A DNA stretch of 64,000 bases from Methanococcoides orientis. GTDB taxonomy: Archaea; Halobacteriota; Methanosarcinia; Methanosarcinales; Methanosarcinaceae. The notes under the pieces are model-generated. The model did no database searches. It was not told the origin of the DNA and worked only from the letters and a program-made list of their open reading frames with translations. Shown piece by piece: positions 1 to 9,189 of this stretch. The stretch spans positions 1,064,685 to 1,128,684 of the forward strand of contig NZ_CP073710.1 in assembly GCF_021184045.1 (NCBI RefSeq). Reading direction: 5' to 3'. The position numbers and the translations under genes were made by a program. How positions within the stretch are numbered: the stretch's first letter is position 1; every line of letters starts with the position of its first letter.

Positions 1-1167
1 CTGCTTCTGGTAAGCTTTGTGCTCAACCTGTTCTCTGCCACATATCCGCTCTTTGTGATAGGGCAGACGATCACCATATCAACCATGGGTCTGGGTGTTG
101 CGACCATCGTTCGCTGCCACATGAAGTCAAAGTATATTTCCCTTACAAAGAATGAATACCCTTCAAAGAAATACAAAGATGAACCAAATATCCTGAATCT
201 CATACCTTCAAGCATCTCAATGCTTATCACCGGAATTATCTTCGCATCCATCGCCGGTGCATGGATAGTCTACTGGCAGGATTCCGGCATATCCTATAAT
301 CTGGTATTCTTTGTAGCAGTAATAGGCTCAATAACGGCTGCACTTTTCGAATCCATACCATCCAGGATAAATGAGAATATTTCCATCCCGCTTGGTGCAG
401 GAATGGCAATGTGGCTTTTCGTCTCCTTTGGCTATTCCATACCACCCCAGCAAATATTATTCGCCCTTCTGTTCTCATTGTTCCTGGGATACCTTGCCTA
501 CTATGCGAAGATAGCAGACATATCCGCATCCCTGAGTGCCACCCTCATCGGTGTCCTCATCATAGCGTTCAGCAATATCTACTGGTTCGTCCTGCTGCTG
601 ACATTCTTCATACTTGGAGGTATGTTCACCAAGTACAAGTACAAACTGAAAGAATCCATGGGCATTGCAGAATCAAAAGGCGGTGTGCGAACCTACGAGA
701 ATGTTTTCAGCAACAGTACAGCAGCCCTCATACTTGCAATAGCATACGGGATCTACCCGCAATATGGCGAACTGATCATCTTTGCATACCTCGGGACCGT
801 AGCAACCGCTGCAGGAGATACCCTTGCCAGCGAGATAGGTACGACCTCCAACCAGAAGCCAAGGATGATAACCACCCTCAGGCCGGTCAAAACAGGTGTT
901 GACGGCGGTGTCACCCTGCTAGGTGAGCTCTCCTCAATAGGCGGATCTGCAGTTATCGCTATCCTTGCAGTGGCTTTCGGTATGGTTGATAATATCACCG
1001 CAGCCCTTTTCATAACCATCGCAGGTGGATTCCTGGGTACGAATGTCGACAGCCTTCTGGGTGCTACCCTCCAGAGTAGAGGAGTGTTGTCCAACAGTGG
1101 TGTCAATTTTGTAGCCACCTTCATAGGCGCAATTATCTCTGCAGGACTCTATCTGCTGCTTTTTTAA
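1..1167 (+). CDS. DUF92 family integral membrane protein (5' partial)
   Basis: The frame is open to the first base of the window, so the true start lies upstream. The visible 388 codons form a very hydrophobic protein with about nine or ten membrane helices. The C-terminal half carries the hallmarks of the DUF92/TIGR00297 family: AGDTLASEIG, then a Gly-rich GGVTLLGEL stretch, then TNVDSLLGATLQ near the end. Plant and cyanobacterial members (VTE6) phosphorylate phytyl or farnesyl phosphate. An isoprenyl-phosphate kinase role in archaeal lipid salvage is therefore possible but inferred only from family membership. It ends with TAA about 70 bases before the next gene on the same strand. Confidence 0.85.
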   Translation: MLLVSFVLNLFSATYPLFVIGQTITISTMGLGVATIVRCHMKSKYISLTKNEYPSKKYKDEPNILNLIPSSISMLITGIIFASIAGAWIVYWQDSGISYNLVFFVAVIGSITAALFESIPSRINENISIPLGAGMAMWLFVSFGYSIPPQQILFALLFSLFLGYLAYYAKIADISASLSATLIGVLIIAFSNIYWFVLLLTFFILGGMFTKYKYKLKESMGIAESKGGVRTYENVFSNSTAALILAIAYGIYPQYGELIIFAYLGTVATAAGDTLASEIGTTSNQKPRMITTLRPVKTGVDGGVTLLGELSSIGGSAVIAILAVAFGMVDNITAALFITIAGGFLGTNVDSLLGATLQSRGVLSNSGVNFVATFIGAIISAGLYLLLF

Positions 1168-1235
1168 ATTGCAGATATTAATATAGAAAATAAACTTCAG
1201 CAAAACTATATCATCTTCGAAAACAATTTCTTATT

Positions 1236-1631
1236 ATGAAAGTAAATGGCATTGCACGTGAAACGCTGGAGTTCATCCTGGGTGTCAGCAAAGCATCAGC
1301 CCCGAACGAGTTTGCCGGGCTTTTACAGGTGGAGAAAGACGTGATCGCGGAGGTCCTCATACTTCCGGGAACCGAGACCAGTGATCAGAATGCTGTTATC
1401 AAATTATTCATGATGCCAAACGTATCATCCGTGGGATCGGTACATAGCCATCCCGGACCTAATATAACCCCTTCAAAGGCCGACCTTCGGCTCTTCGGGA
1501 AGACAGGAAGCTACCACATAATTGTAGGGGAACCCTATGATGAGAACAGCTGGCAATGTTACAATGGCGATGGTGAGCCTATCGATCTGCCTGTACTGGA
1601 TGTTGAACTGGATGAACCGGAATTCATCTGA
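1236..1631 (+). CDS. JAMM/MPN-domain metalloprotease-like protein
   Basis: A 131-residue stand-alone Mov34/MPN/PAD-1 (JAB) domain. The zinc motif is visible as HSHP followed ten residues later by Asp (HSHPGPNITPSKAD, around residues 70-83). The upstream Glu expected for catalysis is present in the NEFAGLL segment (residues 24-30). Archaeal JAMM proteins of this size act as desampylases that remove SAMP modifiers, or as uncharacterised peptidases. No ubiquitin-like gene is adjacent, so the substrate is unknown. No strong Shine-Dalgarno sequence is seen before the ATG. The acidic C-terminus (DVELDEPEF) suggests a cytoplasmic protein. Confidence 0.85.
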   Translation: MKVNGIARETLEFILGVSKASAPNEFAGLLQVEKDVIAEVLILPGTETSDQNAVIKLFMMPNVSSVGSVHSHPGPNITPSKADLRLFGKTGSYHIIVGEPYDENSWQCYNGDGEPIDLPVLDVELDEPEFI

Positions 1632-1684
1632 TGCTGTGGTATCAACAACATATTAATGTCTATTTTAGTTACTGCAGTTTGAAA

Positions 1685-1885
1685 TTACTCATCCTGCATC
1701 TTCTTGTGGACAAGGCCACCGAGCCAGAAGCCCACCATTCCAATTGCAAAAGCTGCCGGTATGAGAATAAGCATCTTAAAACCGAGTGGTTCCATAAGAG
1801 GGAAGCCCACTGCTACGAAAGCAAGAATGAAAAAGATGTAACCTGCATACTGTGCCTGTCTTCTGGAGATATTGCTCTTTGACAT
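1685..1885 (-). CDS. Small two-helix membrane protein
   Basis: A 66-residue protein. A start at ATG 1885 is preferred over GTG 1894 because the GTGA just upstream of the ATG serves as a ribosome-binding site. It has a short basic N-terminus (SKSNISRRQ), then two hydrophobic segments (about residues 13-30 and 36-57), and a charged tail (HKKMQDE). The arrangement suggests two membrane helices with both ends in the cytoplasm. No characterised family is recognised. It stands alone, convergent with the JAMM gene. Confidence 0.6.
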   Translation of the reverse strand: MSKSNISRRQAQYAGYIFFILAFVAVGFPLMEPLGFKMLILIPAAFAIGMVGFWLGGLVHKKMQDE

Positions 1886-1997
1886 GATGGTCACTTTGTA
1901 ATATCTGATAGTATTTAAAGGAAACAGATAACATTAATATGCACTCATCAAAAATTATCACCAGATATGGCTTATAATTCAAAAAAATAAAGCGTAC

Positions 1998-3950
1998 TTA
2001 TTCGCTGATGATCTCGTCCTCAACTGGTATCGTAAAAGTGAACTTGCTGCCTTTTCCAACTTCGCTTTCAACCCAGACATTCCCGCCATGCATCTCCACA
2101 AAATTCTTAACAAGAGCAAGACCAAGCCCTGTGCCACCATATTCTCTTGAGTTTGATGAATCCACCTGAATGAAAGGATTGAACAATTTACCTAGGTCTT
2201 TTTGTGAGATGCCTACTCCGGTATCTTCTACAAAAATAGAAATTAATTTGTCAGACCTGTCCACCCCTATTGTCACCAAGCCACCCTGACCGGTGAACTT
2301 GATCGCATTACTTACAAGATTATAGAGGATCTGCTTGAACTTCAATGGATCTGCCACTATAGAAAGATCTCCCATATTGATGCTGCAGTTCAGGGCAATA
2401 TTCTTCTTTTTTGCAAGAGGCATCATGGTCGACGTTATCCCACTGATGATATCAAGTATAGCAAACTTTTCAGGGAAAAGCTCCATCTTACCAGCTTCGA
2501 TCTTTGAAATATCAAGAAGATCATTAACTATTTCTAAAAGATGGTTGCCGTTTTTAATAACATTGTGCAGATATTTTTTTTGGATGTCACTTAAAGTACC
2601 AAAATTCTCATTGTACAGAACATCCGAGAACCCTATGATCGAATTGAGTGGAGTTCTCAATTCATGATTCATATTTGCTATAAATTCGGTCTTGGCCAGA
2701 TTAGCATTTTCAGCAGCGATCTTTGCAGCTATAAGCATATCTTCAGCATTTTTACATTCAAGACCTGCACCTATTATCTGAGAAACCATATTAAGAATAT
2801 CGAAATCTTCTTTTGTCCACTCGCCGGTATTTAGGACATTATCCAGACCAAGGTAACCTACCAATTGATTATTCATATACAAAGGCAAAACTACCAGAGA
2901 TCTTATATCCTGCATTTCAAGGATCTCTTTCTCTGCAGACGCCTCTTCTGTCAAAGTTGAAACATCTGTAATGTGGATCAACTCGCCTTTATGGAGTTTG
3001 TCCATCCACCAGGGAAACATACTTACCGGAAGATCCTGAAGACTTTCCTTTTGTGGAGTAACACCCTCAGGACAGTATTCATGAGTATTATTCATCCGTT
3101 CCCCATCATTACTGAATCTAAAAATATAACTTCTGCTGCATCCACATAATTCACAGATCTTTTGAAGAGCTACATTGATAGTATCATCAATATTTTTAGA
3201 AGATACGAACATGGAAGATATAGAAGAGATAGTTCTTTGAATTTCGAGCTTTCGTTCGATAAGCAGATTTGCTTTTTTGATCTCAGTAATATCCACAAAA
3301 GAAGCCATTATGCAAATCGGATCCCCGAACTCATTAAATACAGTATTGGCTGACAAATTTACTGAAAAAGCAGTACCATCTTTTTTTCTGGCAAGTAATT
3401 CCCCAGTCCAGCTACCTTCAGAAATTAATTCATTTTTTATTTTCTTTGCTATGCTTTTATCCTGCCACAGTTCTACGGAAGATCTTCGAAGGACCTCTTT
3501 TTCGTCATCATATCCCCACAATTCAAGGAAAGAAGGATTGACATAGGTAAGAATCCCTTCAGGATCAGCAAGAAAAATAGCATTGATCGATGAATCAATA
3601 GCATTCTCTTTGACTAAAAGATCATTTTCTGTTTCCTTAAGGTTTGAAATGTCTATAAAGCTCTCGATCAAGTATAGATCGTCACCCTTCTCAACCTTCT
3701 TGACCGTTTTCAAAATTGGAATTGGTTCACTCTTATAATTTAAAAGTACACATTCAGATCGATCTAAAATTTGTCCAGGATGAGCAACAGGACATTGACC
3801 AAACTCAGCGGGGCAGATATATTTATGACACACGTTACCAATGATATCTTCTTTTGGCAGCCCGATCATGTTTGCAGCTGTTTCGTTCACATCAACTATA
3901 ACATGATCTTTGCCATCAATGATCACAACACCCGAGATAAGTGAATCCAA
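1998..3950 (-). CDS. PAS-PAS-GAF sensor histidine kinase
   Basis: An orphan cytoplasmic sensor kinase of about 650 residues with no membrane segment. Order from the N-terminus: a PAS domain (about 1-110) with a Cys-rich CHKYICP...GQCPV segment, a second PAS (115-235), a GAF domain (240-405), a HisKA domain with the phospho-acceptor in [11 protein letters not shown] (about 428), and HATPase_c with N-box SNAIKFT, G1 DTGVGIS and G2 [10 protein letters not shown]. The Cys-rich PAS suggests a redox or metal signal, which is inference. The start is uncertain. TTG 3950 is the first usual start codon, but alignment with the decayed neighbour copy places the ancestral start at 3986, where this copy has ACG. 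A TAA (3987-3989) lies just before. No response regulator is nearby. Confidence 0.85.
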   Translation of the reverse strand: MDSLISGVVIIDGKDHVIVDVNETAANMIGLPKEDIIGNVCHKYICPAEFGQCPVAHPGQILDRSECVLLNYKSEPIPILKTVKKVEKGDDLYLIESFIDISNLKETENDLLVKENAIDSSINAIFLADPEGILTYVNPSFLELWGYDDEKEVLRRSSVELWQDKSIAKKIKNELISEGSWTGELLARKKDGTAFSVNLSANTVFNEFGDPICIMASFVDITEIKKANLLIERKLEIQRTISSISSMFVSSKNIDDTINVALQKICELCGCSRSYIFRFSNDGERMNNTHEYCPEGVTPQKESLQDLPVSMFPWWMDKLHKGELIHITDVSTLTEEASAEKEILEMQDIRSLVVLPLYMNNQLVGYLGLDNVLNTGEWTKEDFDILNMVSQIIGAGLECKNAEDMLIAAKIAAENANLAKTEFIANMNHELRTPLNSIIGFSDVLYNENFGTLSDIQKKYLHNVIKNGNHLLEIVNDLLDISKIEAGKMELFPEKFAILDIISGITSTMMPLAKKKNIALNCSINMGDLSIVADPLKFKQILYNLVSNAIKFTGQGGLVTIGVDRSDKLISIFVEDTGVGISQKDLGKLFNPFIQVDSSNSREYGGTGLGLALVKNFVEMHGGNVWVESEVGKGSKFTFTIPVEDEIISE

Positions 3951-4221
3951 AACAACATCAACTGTTTTTTCTTCATTGTGTATCGTTTACCCCCCCATTT
4001 TGTGAGTACATTATGATGATGACTCTATTGAGTATGCCATTAATTACTATAAACTTTGCTATTAAATTTTAGTATAAAATAGAAAAATAGTCATATTATT
4101 ACAGAACCTATGCCAGTCATATTAAGCATAGATCGAGTTACAATTGAAATTTGTTAATCTACTCGAAAAATATATTGTCCGGATGAACTGAAGATCATCT
4201 TTTTACTATTAACCCATTTAA

Positions 4222-4917
4222 TTCGGTGATCAAACATGTTATGTATCCAATTTCCGTCATTACCTGATCCAAAAATAGAACTCCATATATTGTTCCATAC
4301 ATAACAAACGATATCAAGAGCTAGATTATGAACTCATCGATACTTTTTAATAGATGTGACCAGAAAAGAAAGCGAAACTATGCCTATTCCAGTTTCAAGT
4401 CTTTACTTGGTAGCCAGGTTTGCCTCATCAATATTGGTGATGTCCACAAAAAAAGCCATCAGAAAAACCGGATCTCCAGCATCATCCTTAATGATGTGAT
4501 GATAAAAGATCTGCCATTGCAATAGGATCAATTACCTTTTTTTATTAAAATTTCCTCTTTTGCTTCTTTAAGGTTTGAAACGTCTATAAAGCTCTCGATC
4601 AGGTACATATGACCATCTTTCTCTACCTTCTTGACCCTTTTCAGGATAGGAACTGATTCGCCCTTATAGTTCAGAAGAATGCGTTCAGATTGGTTTATAA
4701 GTTGACCCGGATGAGAAACAGGGCAATGTCCGATCTCAGTAGGACAAATATATTTGTGACACACTTTACCAATGACATCTTCCTTTGGAATTCCGATCAT
4801 CTTAATAGCTGTTTCATTAATATCAACTATAACATGATCTTTGCCATCAATAACAACAACACCCGAGATAAGTGAATCAAAAACCAAGTCGATATAATCT
4901 TCTTCTTTACTTATCAT
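4222..4917 (-). pseudogene. Decayed tandem copy of the PAS-GAF histidine kinase
   Basis: Translation from ATG 4917 (good GGGGAGTGGGA leader) gives 129 residues that match the first PAS of the neighbouring kinase almost residue for residue (for example [19 protein letters not shown]), ending at a TGA at 4528. Downstream, in shifted frames, further matching segments appear: GDPVFLMAFFVDIT against [14 protein letters not shown] at about 4425-4470, then GAF-like GNDGNWIHN against SNDGERMNN near 4230-4260. Internal deletion, stops and frameshifts separate them, and the kinase half is gone. The remaining PAS fragment could still be expressed as a small PAS-only protein, but the downstream decay favours a pseudogene. 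Confidence 0.8.
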
Positions 4918-4923
4918 TCCCAC

Positions 4924-5308
4924 TCCCCAGCAGTACTAGACGATCTTAATTATAACTATAATTATTACTAGATTAATTTTTTATTTATATTATAAAAACG
5001 TTTTTAAAAAATATAGCTGTTTCGGAAAATCCGGTTTATATGCAGTTATATTTATGTCAGAATAGCCATATACTGAGAATATAGAATTCTTGAAATTAAT
5101 TTGAGAGCCTGCCACTCAATGCCATCACATAACCTCAGATATCAATATCGAAATAGATATGTACTTTCAGATATGCTTTATTTATGTTCTACAAAGGAAA
5201 GTGTTAAAATATCAATGGATATTAGAGCTACTGACAGGCATTGCAGACAAAATTATTTGTAAGATAGCTTAAGCTTAAGTTTAAACCTAGAGCAAGAAGG
5301 TGTAATAT
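4924..5308. other. AT-rich intergenic region upstream of thioredoxin
   Basis: About 385 bases without a supported gene. It separates the decayed kinase copy (minus) from thioredoxin (plus) and must hold the promoter of the redox cluster. It contains long A/T tracts (4975-5020), several TATA-like stretches, and a perfect 12-bp palindrome near its end. Confidence 0.6.
5268..5279. promoter_or_regulatory. Perfect palindrome CTTAAGCTTAAG upstream of thioredoxin
   Basis: A 12-bp perfect palindrome 30 bases before the thioredoxin start codon, in the position of an archaeal core promoter or operator. A/T-rich palindromes arise by chance, so a regulator-binding role is only a possibility. Confidence 0.25.
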
Positions 5309-5716
5309 ATGGGATTGGGAGACTTTATCAGCAACCTGTTTGGGAAAGAAAAAGCAACTGTAAGCAGCGAACCAATAGTAGAGGAGATCAGTACGAACCT
5401 TTACGAAATAAATACACGTGCATTCGATAATGAGGTCGTGAATTCACATTTACCCGTCATAGTGGATTGCTTTACAAAGACCTGCCCACCATGCAGAAAA
5501 ATGGCACCGATCTTTGAAAAGGTAGCAGCAGAATATGACGGAAAGATCAAGTTCGTAAAGATCAATCTCAAGAACTCACCCGGCATCGCAAAACAGTTCA
5601 AGATCGTGGGAGTACCAACCTTTTTGTTCTTCAGGAGTGGGGAAATGGTGACAAACGTAGTTGGATTTGTCGAAGAAGAGAAACTGAAAGAGAAGCTTGA
5701 AACTCTTTTGGAATGA
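5309..5716 (+). CDS. Thioredoxin with N-terminal extension
   Basis: A 135-residue thioredoxin-fold protein with active site TCPPCRKMAP (Cys59, Cys62) and the cis-Pro loop VGVPTF. An extension of about 30 residues (GLGDFISNLFGKEK...) precedes the canonical fold and has amphipathic character, unlike standard 105-residue thioredoxins. The active-site CPPC differs from the usual CGPC. A strong leader (AAGGTG) precedes ATG. It is followed after 33 bases by the FTR-like catalytic protein, so the pair probably forms a ferredoxin-to-disulfide relay feeding cytoplasmic targets. Confidence 0.9.
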   Translation: MGLGDFISNLFGKEKATVSSEPIVEEISTNLYEINTRAFDNEVVNSHLPVIVDCFTKTCPPCRKMAPIFEKVAAEYDGKIKFVKINLKNSPGIAKQFKIVGVPTFLFFRSGEMVTNVVGFVEEEKLKEKLETLLE

Positions 5717-5749
5717 TTTATTAAGAATCACTTATTCAGAGTGAGAATT

Positions 5750-6040
5750 ATGAGCGAAGGTAAAACTAAAAAAGAAGATGTCCATGCATGGACTACCAAA
5801 TATGCCGATAAAGCCGGCTATATGCTTAACCCTGATGAAGAGATGAGGGACCTTGTCCTCGAAGGAATAGCAAAGAACAAGGACACTCACGGAAAGAACT
5901 ACTGTCCATGCAGGATAGTCACAGGCGATGAACTCGAAGACAAAAAGATAATTTGTCCTTGCATATACCATAAGGATGAGATCGAGACCGATGGTTCCTG
6001 TCATTGTGATCTGTTCTTCAAGAAGGAAGATGAAGATTAA
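5750..6040 (+). CDS. Ferredoxin-thioredoxin reductase catalytic subunit family protein
   Basis: A 96-residue protein with the FTR catalytic (beta) signature: CPC (Cys52, 54), CPC (Cys69, 71) and CHC (Cys84, 86). These provide the redox disulfide and the 4Fe-4S ligands. A start at ATG 5750 is chosen over GTG 5741 because the GTGAG around the latter acts as the ribosome-binding site. As in other archaea, no variable (alpha) subunit is seen. Methanosarcina homologues are described as ferredoxin:disulfide reductases. Placement directly after thioredoxin supports it as the physiological partner. Confidence 0.9.
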   Translation: MSEGKTKKEDVHAWTTKYADKAGYMLNPDEEMRDLVLEGIAKNKDTHGKNYCPCRIVTGDELEDKKIICPCIYHKDEIETDGSCHCDLFFKKEDED

Positions 6041-6096
6041 GATCGAACACCTTTTTTGATCTTTTATTGATATGAGAATATTTATCAGGTGAACCT

Positions 6097-6555
6097 ATGA
6101 CAAATGCATTGGAGATATACCAGCTTCTCCCAAAAACGAACTGTAAGCAATGTGGGAAAGCCACATGCATGGCTTTTGGAGCTGCCCTTCTTTCAAGAGA
6201 AGTTACCATAGATGACTGTCCGCCTCTGAAAGAGGACAAGTTCAAGGAAAACTATGAGAAGCTCTCACAAATGATCACACCCTCAGGCGAAGCCTCTGAA
6301 TCCGGGATGATCGTCCATACGGAAAAATGTATTGGATGCGGTAACTGTGTGGTCGCCTGCCCTGTAAACGTCGCAGAAGATCCCCATGGAGCAGGTTCAG
6401 GAAAAGCCCCTACCAGTGAAAATGTCATCCTGCGAGTTGAGAATGGTGTTGTACGTCTCTCCAATGTTAACCAGTGCCGCCGTTTTGGAAAGAACAAGAT
6501 AATGTGCAACGGCTGCATAGTGACATGTCCGACAAAAGCAATAGAGTTCGTCTGA
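6097..6555 (+). CDS. Two-domain iron-sulfur protein (Fe-S plus ferredoxin) linked to formylmethanofuran dehydrogenase
   Basis: 152 residues. The N-terminal domain has Cys16, 19, 24 and 41 (NCKQCGKATC ... DDC), the four-cysteine Fe-S module found in CdhE and RnfB. The C-terminal half has CIGCGNCVVACP (Cys78, 81, 84, 88) and a second set, CNGCIVTCP, so probably one 4Fe-4S from the first domain and two from the ferredoxin domain. It lies 18 bases upstream of FwdB, indicating co-transcription. It probably delivers low-potential electrons to FwdB in CO2 reduction, or receives them in methyl oxidation. The exact subunit letter (FwdF/G-like) cannot be assigned from sequence alone. Confidence 0.75.
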   Translation: MTNALEIYQLLPKTNCKQCGKATCMAFGAALLSREVTIDDCPPLKEDKFKENYEKLSQMITPSGEASESGMIVHTEKCIGCGNCVVACPVNVAEDPHGAGSGKAPTSENVILRVENGVVRLSNVNQCRRFGKNKIMCNGCIVTCPTKAIEFV

Positions 6556-6573
6556 AACTACGTGGTGAGATAA

Positions 6574-7818
6574 GTGGAACAGGAATATTACGTTTGTACA
6601 GGTTGTGCACTTCTTTGTGATGATATCGAAATAGAAGTAACTGATAACAAACTCTCAAAAATTAACAATGCCTGCTTAAAGGGTGTAGCCCGCCTAAAAG
6701 AGTGCGCTGAGCCTGCAGAGTGCAAAGTTGATGGAAGCAATGTCAACATCGATGATGCGATAAAGGAAGCAGCAAGCATACTTAAAAATGCCAGCAACCC
6801 CCTGATATTCGGCATGGGAAACTCTACCACCGGTGCCCAGAAAAAAGCTATAGAACTGGCAAAAACGACAAATGCATATATTGATGATACATCTTCGTTC
6901 TGCCAGGGACCCGTTATTGAAGCGATCCTTGGAAACAGGATCAAAACATGCACACTGGATGAAGTGAAAGACTATTCAGATGTGATTATCTATTGGGGTG
7001 CAGACCCTTCGAACTCACATCCACGTCATCTCTCAAAATACACATACTTCCCTCGCGGAAAAGAAAGGCAACGTGGCTGGGAAGAAGACAGGACCGCTAT
7101 CTGTATCGATGTGAGAAAATCTGATACCGCCATCATATGCGGGGACAAGTTCTACCAGATACCACCACAGGCAGATGAGGAACTGATCGATGCGCTTGTC
7201 GCTGCATTGTCAGGAAAGGTCCCGAAGGTCTCCTTTGGAATGGGACCAAAGAAGATACTGGAACTTGCCAACATGTTAAAGAAAGCAAAGTTCGGTACCA
7301 TCTGTGTCGGTCTTGGGCTGATCTATTCCATTCAAGATGTTGAACCTCTTGTCAGATTGATGAACAAACTCAACGAGGTCTCGAATTTCCACCTCATACC
7401 AATGGTGGGACAGTACAACATGCGTGGATTTGACCATAATCTGCATGAGGAAACGGGATACATCAATCGTGCAAGATTCCAGGAAAGTGATGTCGAGCAT
7501 GGTCCGCAATGCTCAATTGTTGAACTATTGAGAACAAAGAGTGTGGATGCAGCCCTTGTAATAGGATCTGATCCAATGTCAAGCCTGCCGGGAAGTATTG
7601 CTAAAGAACTTCTTGACATCCCTGTGATAACCATCGATCCCTGTGTGACAATGACGTCCAGAAAAGCGAAGGTAGCAATAGCTTCTGTTACCAGTGGTTC
7701 TGAATGTGGTGGCACTGCCATACGAATGGACGGTGTTGAGGTCGAGTTCAAGCCGATGATAGCTACTGACGATCTGAGCGATGAAGAAATACTTAGCCGC
7801 ATCATGGAGGTATTATAA
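6574..7818 (+). CDS. fwdB: Formylmethanofuran dehydrogenase subunit B
   Basis: 414 residues, starting with GTG behind a GGTGAGA leader. The N-terminus carries the 4Fe-4S motif CTGCALLC (Cys8, 11, 15, then Cys34). SSFCQGP supplies Cys110, the expected metal (W/Mo) ligand of the FwdB/FmdB family, here cysteine rather than selenocysteine. The rest is a molybdopterin oxidoreductase fold with GADPSNSHPRH and GSDPMSS cofactor loops. It catalyses CO2 reduction to formate within the Fwd complex. The stop overlaps the start of fwdD (TAATG). Subunits A and C are not in this window, so they must be encoded elsewhere. Confidence 0.93.
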   Translation: MEQEYYVCTGCALLCDDIEIEVTDNKLSKINNACLKGVARLKECAEPAECKVDGSNVNIDDAIKEAASILKNASNPLIFGMGNSTTGAQKKAIELAKTTNAYIDDTSSFCQGPVIEAILGNRIKTCTLDEVKDYSDVIIYWGADPSNSHPRHLSKYTYFPRGKERQRGWEEDRTAICIDVRKSDTAIICGDKFYQIPPQADEELIDALVAALSGKVPKVSFGMGPKKILELANMLKKAKFGTICVGLGLIYSIQDVEPLVRLMNKLNEVSNFHLIPMVGQYNMRGFDHNLHEETGYINRARFQESDVEHGPQCSIVELLRTKSVDAALVIGSDPMSSLPGSIAKELLDIPVITIDPCVTMTSRKAKVAIASVTSGSECGGTAIRMDGVEVEFKPMIATDDLSDEEILSRIMEVL

Positions 7819-8213
7819 TGGGATTTGGACAATTTCTTGCAGCTCCTGAATATGACCTTAAGATCATAACATACAGGGACATATTCCAGAACACTGCTCT
7901 TGAGTCCTCAAGGGGCGGAGAGGAATACCTCAACCGTTCAGCAGTCATAAAGATAGACACAAATGACATGAAGAAGATGGGATTCAAGGAGAACGGCCAT
8001 GTTATCCTGAAGAACAGCTTTGCAAGGATCGTAGTTTCTGTTCAGTTATCCGAATATGAGGAAGCACATGAAGGCATTGCCTACATGACCAACAGCCCGT
8101 GGTCAAATGCACTTGTATCCGCTGACGATGGTACAGGAGTACCAAAATTCAAGATGATAACTGCAACGATCTCTGATGCAAAGGACGAGAAAATAACAAC
8201 TTATGATATGTGA
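7818..8213 (+). CDS. fwdD: Formylmethanofuran dehydrogenase subunit D
   Basis: 131 residues matching the molybdopterin dinucleotide-binding beta-barrel subunit D, which in some methanogens is fused to subunit B. Characteristic segments are SRGGEEYLNRSAVIKI, the ENGHVILKNS turn, and GIAYMTNSPWSNALV, which contacts the pterin. It is translationally coupled to fwdB by TAATG. It completes the pterin-binding half of the enzyme. Confidence 0.9.
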   Translation: MGFGQFLAAPEYDLKIITYRDIFQNTALESSRGGEEYLNRSAVIKIDTNDMKKMGFKENGHVILKNSFARIVVSVQLSEYEEAHEGIAYMTNSPWSNALVSADDGTGVPKFKMITATISDAKDEKITTYDM

Positions 8214-8303
8214 TATCAGACCTGATATCTTATATTTATCAATTTTTTGCAGTCGTTCTGCAAGTGGTCATTAAAGATCATAAAAAATATTTTGCCGAAA
8301 AGA

Positions 8304-9152
8304 TCAGACAAGATCCTTCGGCTGCTTCTTTTCAGGAAGCATTGGTAATGGCATTGTGTTCACAAGGATCGGACTTTCCACTTCCTTGGCACGTTCAAGC
8401 AACAGCTCCTTTCCTTTTTGAGTGAGTCCAAATAAAGGCACAGCAGTTCCGACCTGTACCAGAGGCTTTATTGTATCCCTTATGTTCTTTGAAGCACATG
8501 AAGTGATGATATCAAGATATTTGATTATCTCGAGAGCATCCTCCCTGCTAAGACCTGTTGTATGTGCACCGATTATCATAAGTTCAAGGTCATTCTCTTT
8601 CTCGATCTCACGAAGGGTCCTTGCAGTAAAAGGGTCGACCACAGTCACTGCGATCCTCTTGAAACCGAGGTCACTTGCTTTCAAAACGCCACCAACAGGA
8701 TCAATACTTGCACTTGAAGGATCGAGCACGATGCCACCCCTGTCCTCGATACCGTTGATGACCTTGTCAATAGGTTCGGTCTCCACAAGACCTGATATCC
8801 TTGCACCCATCCCCTGAACAAGGGTCGCATTATTCGTAATTACAGTACCTGCACCGTCACAAACAGTTATCGTGGTATCCAGCATGTCACGTTTCAGGCC
8901 GGTCATCATAACTTCTGAAGCACCAAACCCCACAAAGACATCCATCTCAAGTTTACGGTCCTCAGTAAAAAGACCGAAGTCCCTTATGCGAAACTCCATG
9001 TTCTCCTTTACAGCCTCACAGGTGATCTTTTTGATACCTCTTGCCTTTTCAAAAAGAGGACACCATTGGAGCTGTGGCTCGCCAACTTCGACAACCTTTC
9101 CATCCTCGACGACAACCCTTGTTTTCCCAAGGATCTCCATAACGTGTGCCAT
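8304..9152 (-). CDS. Methanogenesis marker protein 8 (DUF2099)
   Basis: 282 residues from ATG 9152 (MAHVMEILGKTRVVV), which has a GAGGT ribosome-binding site eight bases upstream. The frame is open further upstream into the preceding gene but that is not used. The sequence matches methanogenesis marker 8 (TIGR03275/DUF2099), a family restricted to methanogens and relatives whose biochemical role is unresolved. The conserved middle includes MDVFVGFGASE, CDGAGTVITNNA and GGIVLDPSSASIDPVGG. It lies 37 bases after paaK on the same strand and is probably co-transcribed. It is convergent with fwdD. Confidence 0.88.
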   Translation of the reverse strand: MAHVMEILGKTRVVVEDGKVVEVGEPQLQWCPLFEKARGIKKITCEAVKENMEFRIRDFGLFTEDRKLEMDVFVGFGASEVMMTGLKRDMLDTTITVCDGAGTVITNNATLVQGMGARISGLVETEPIDKVINGIEDRGGIVLDPSSASIDPVGGVLKASDLGFKRIAVTVVDPFTARTLREIEKENDLELMIIGAHTTGLSREDALEIIKYLDIITSCASKNIRDTIKPLVQVGTAVPLFGLTQKGKELLLERAKEVESPILVNTMPLPMLPEKKQPKDLV

Positions 9153-9189
9153 ACTTAAACCTCTGGAAATAATATGAAATAATGAAGGG

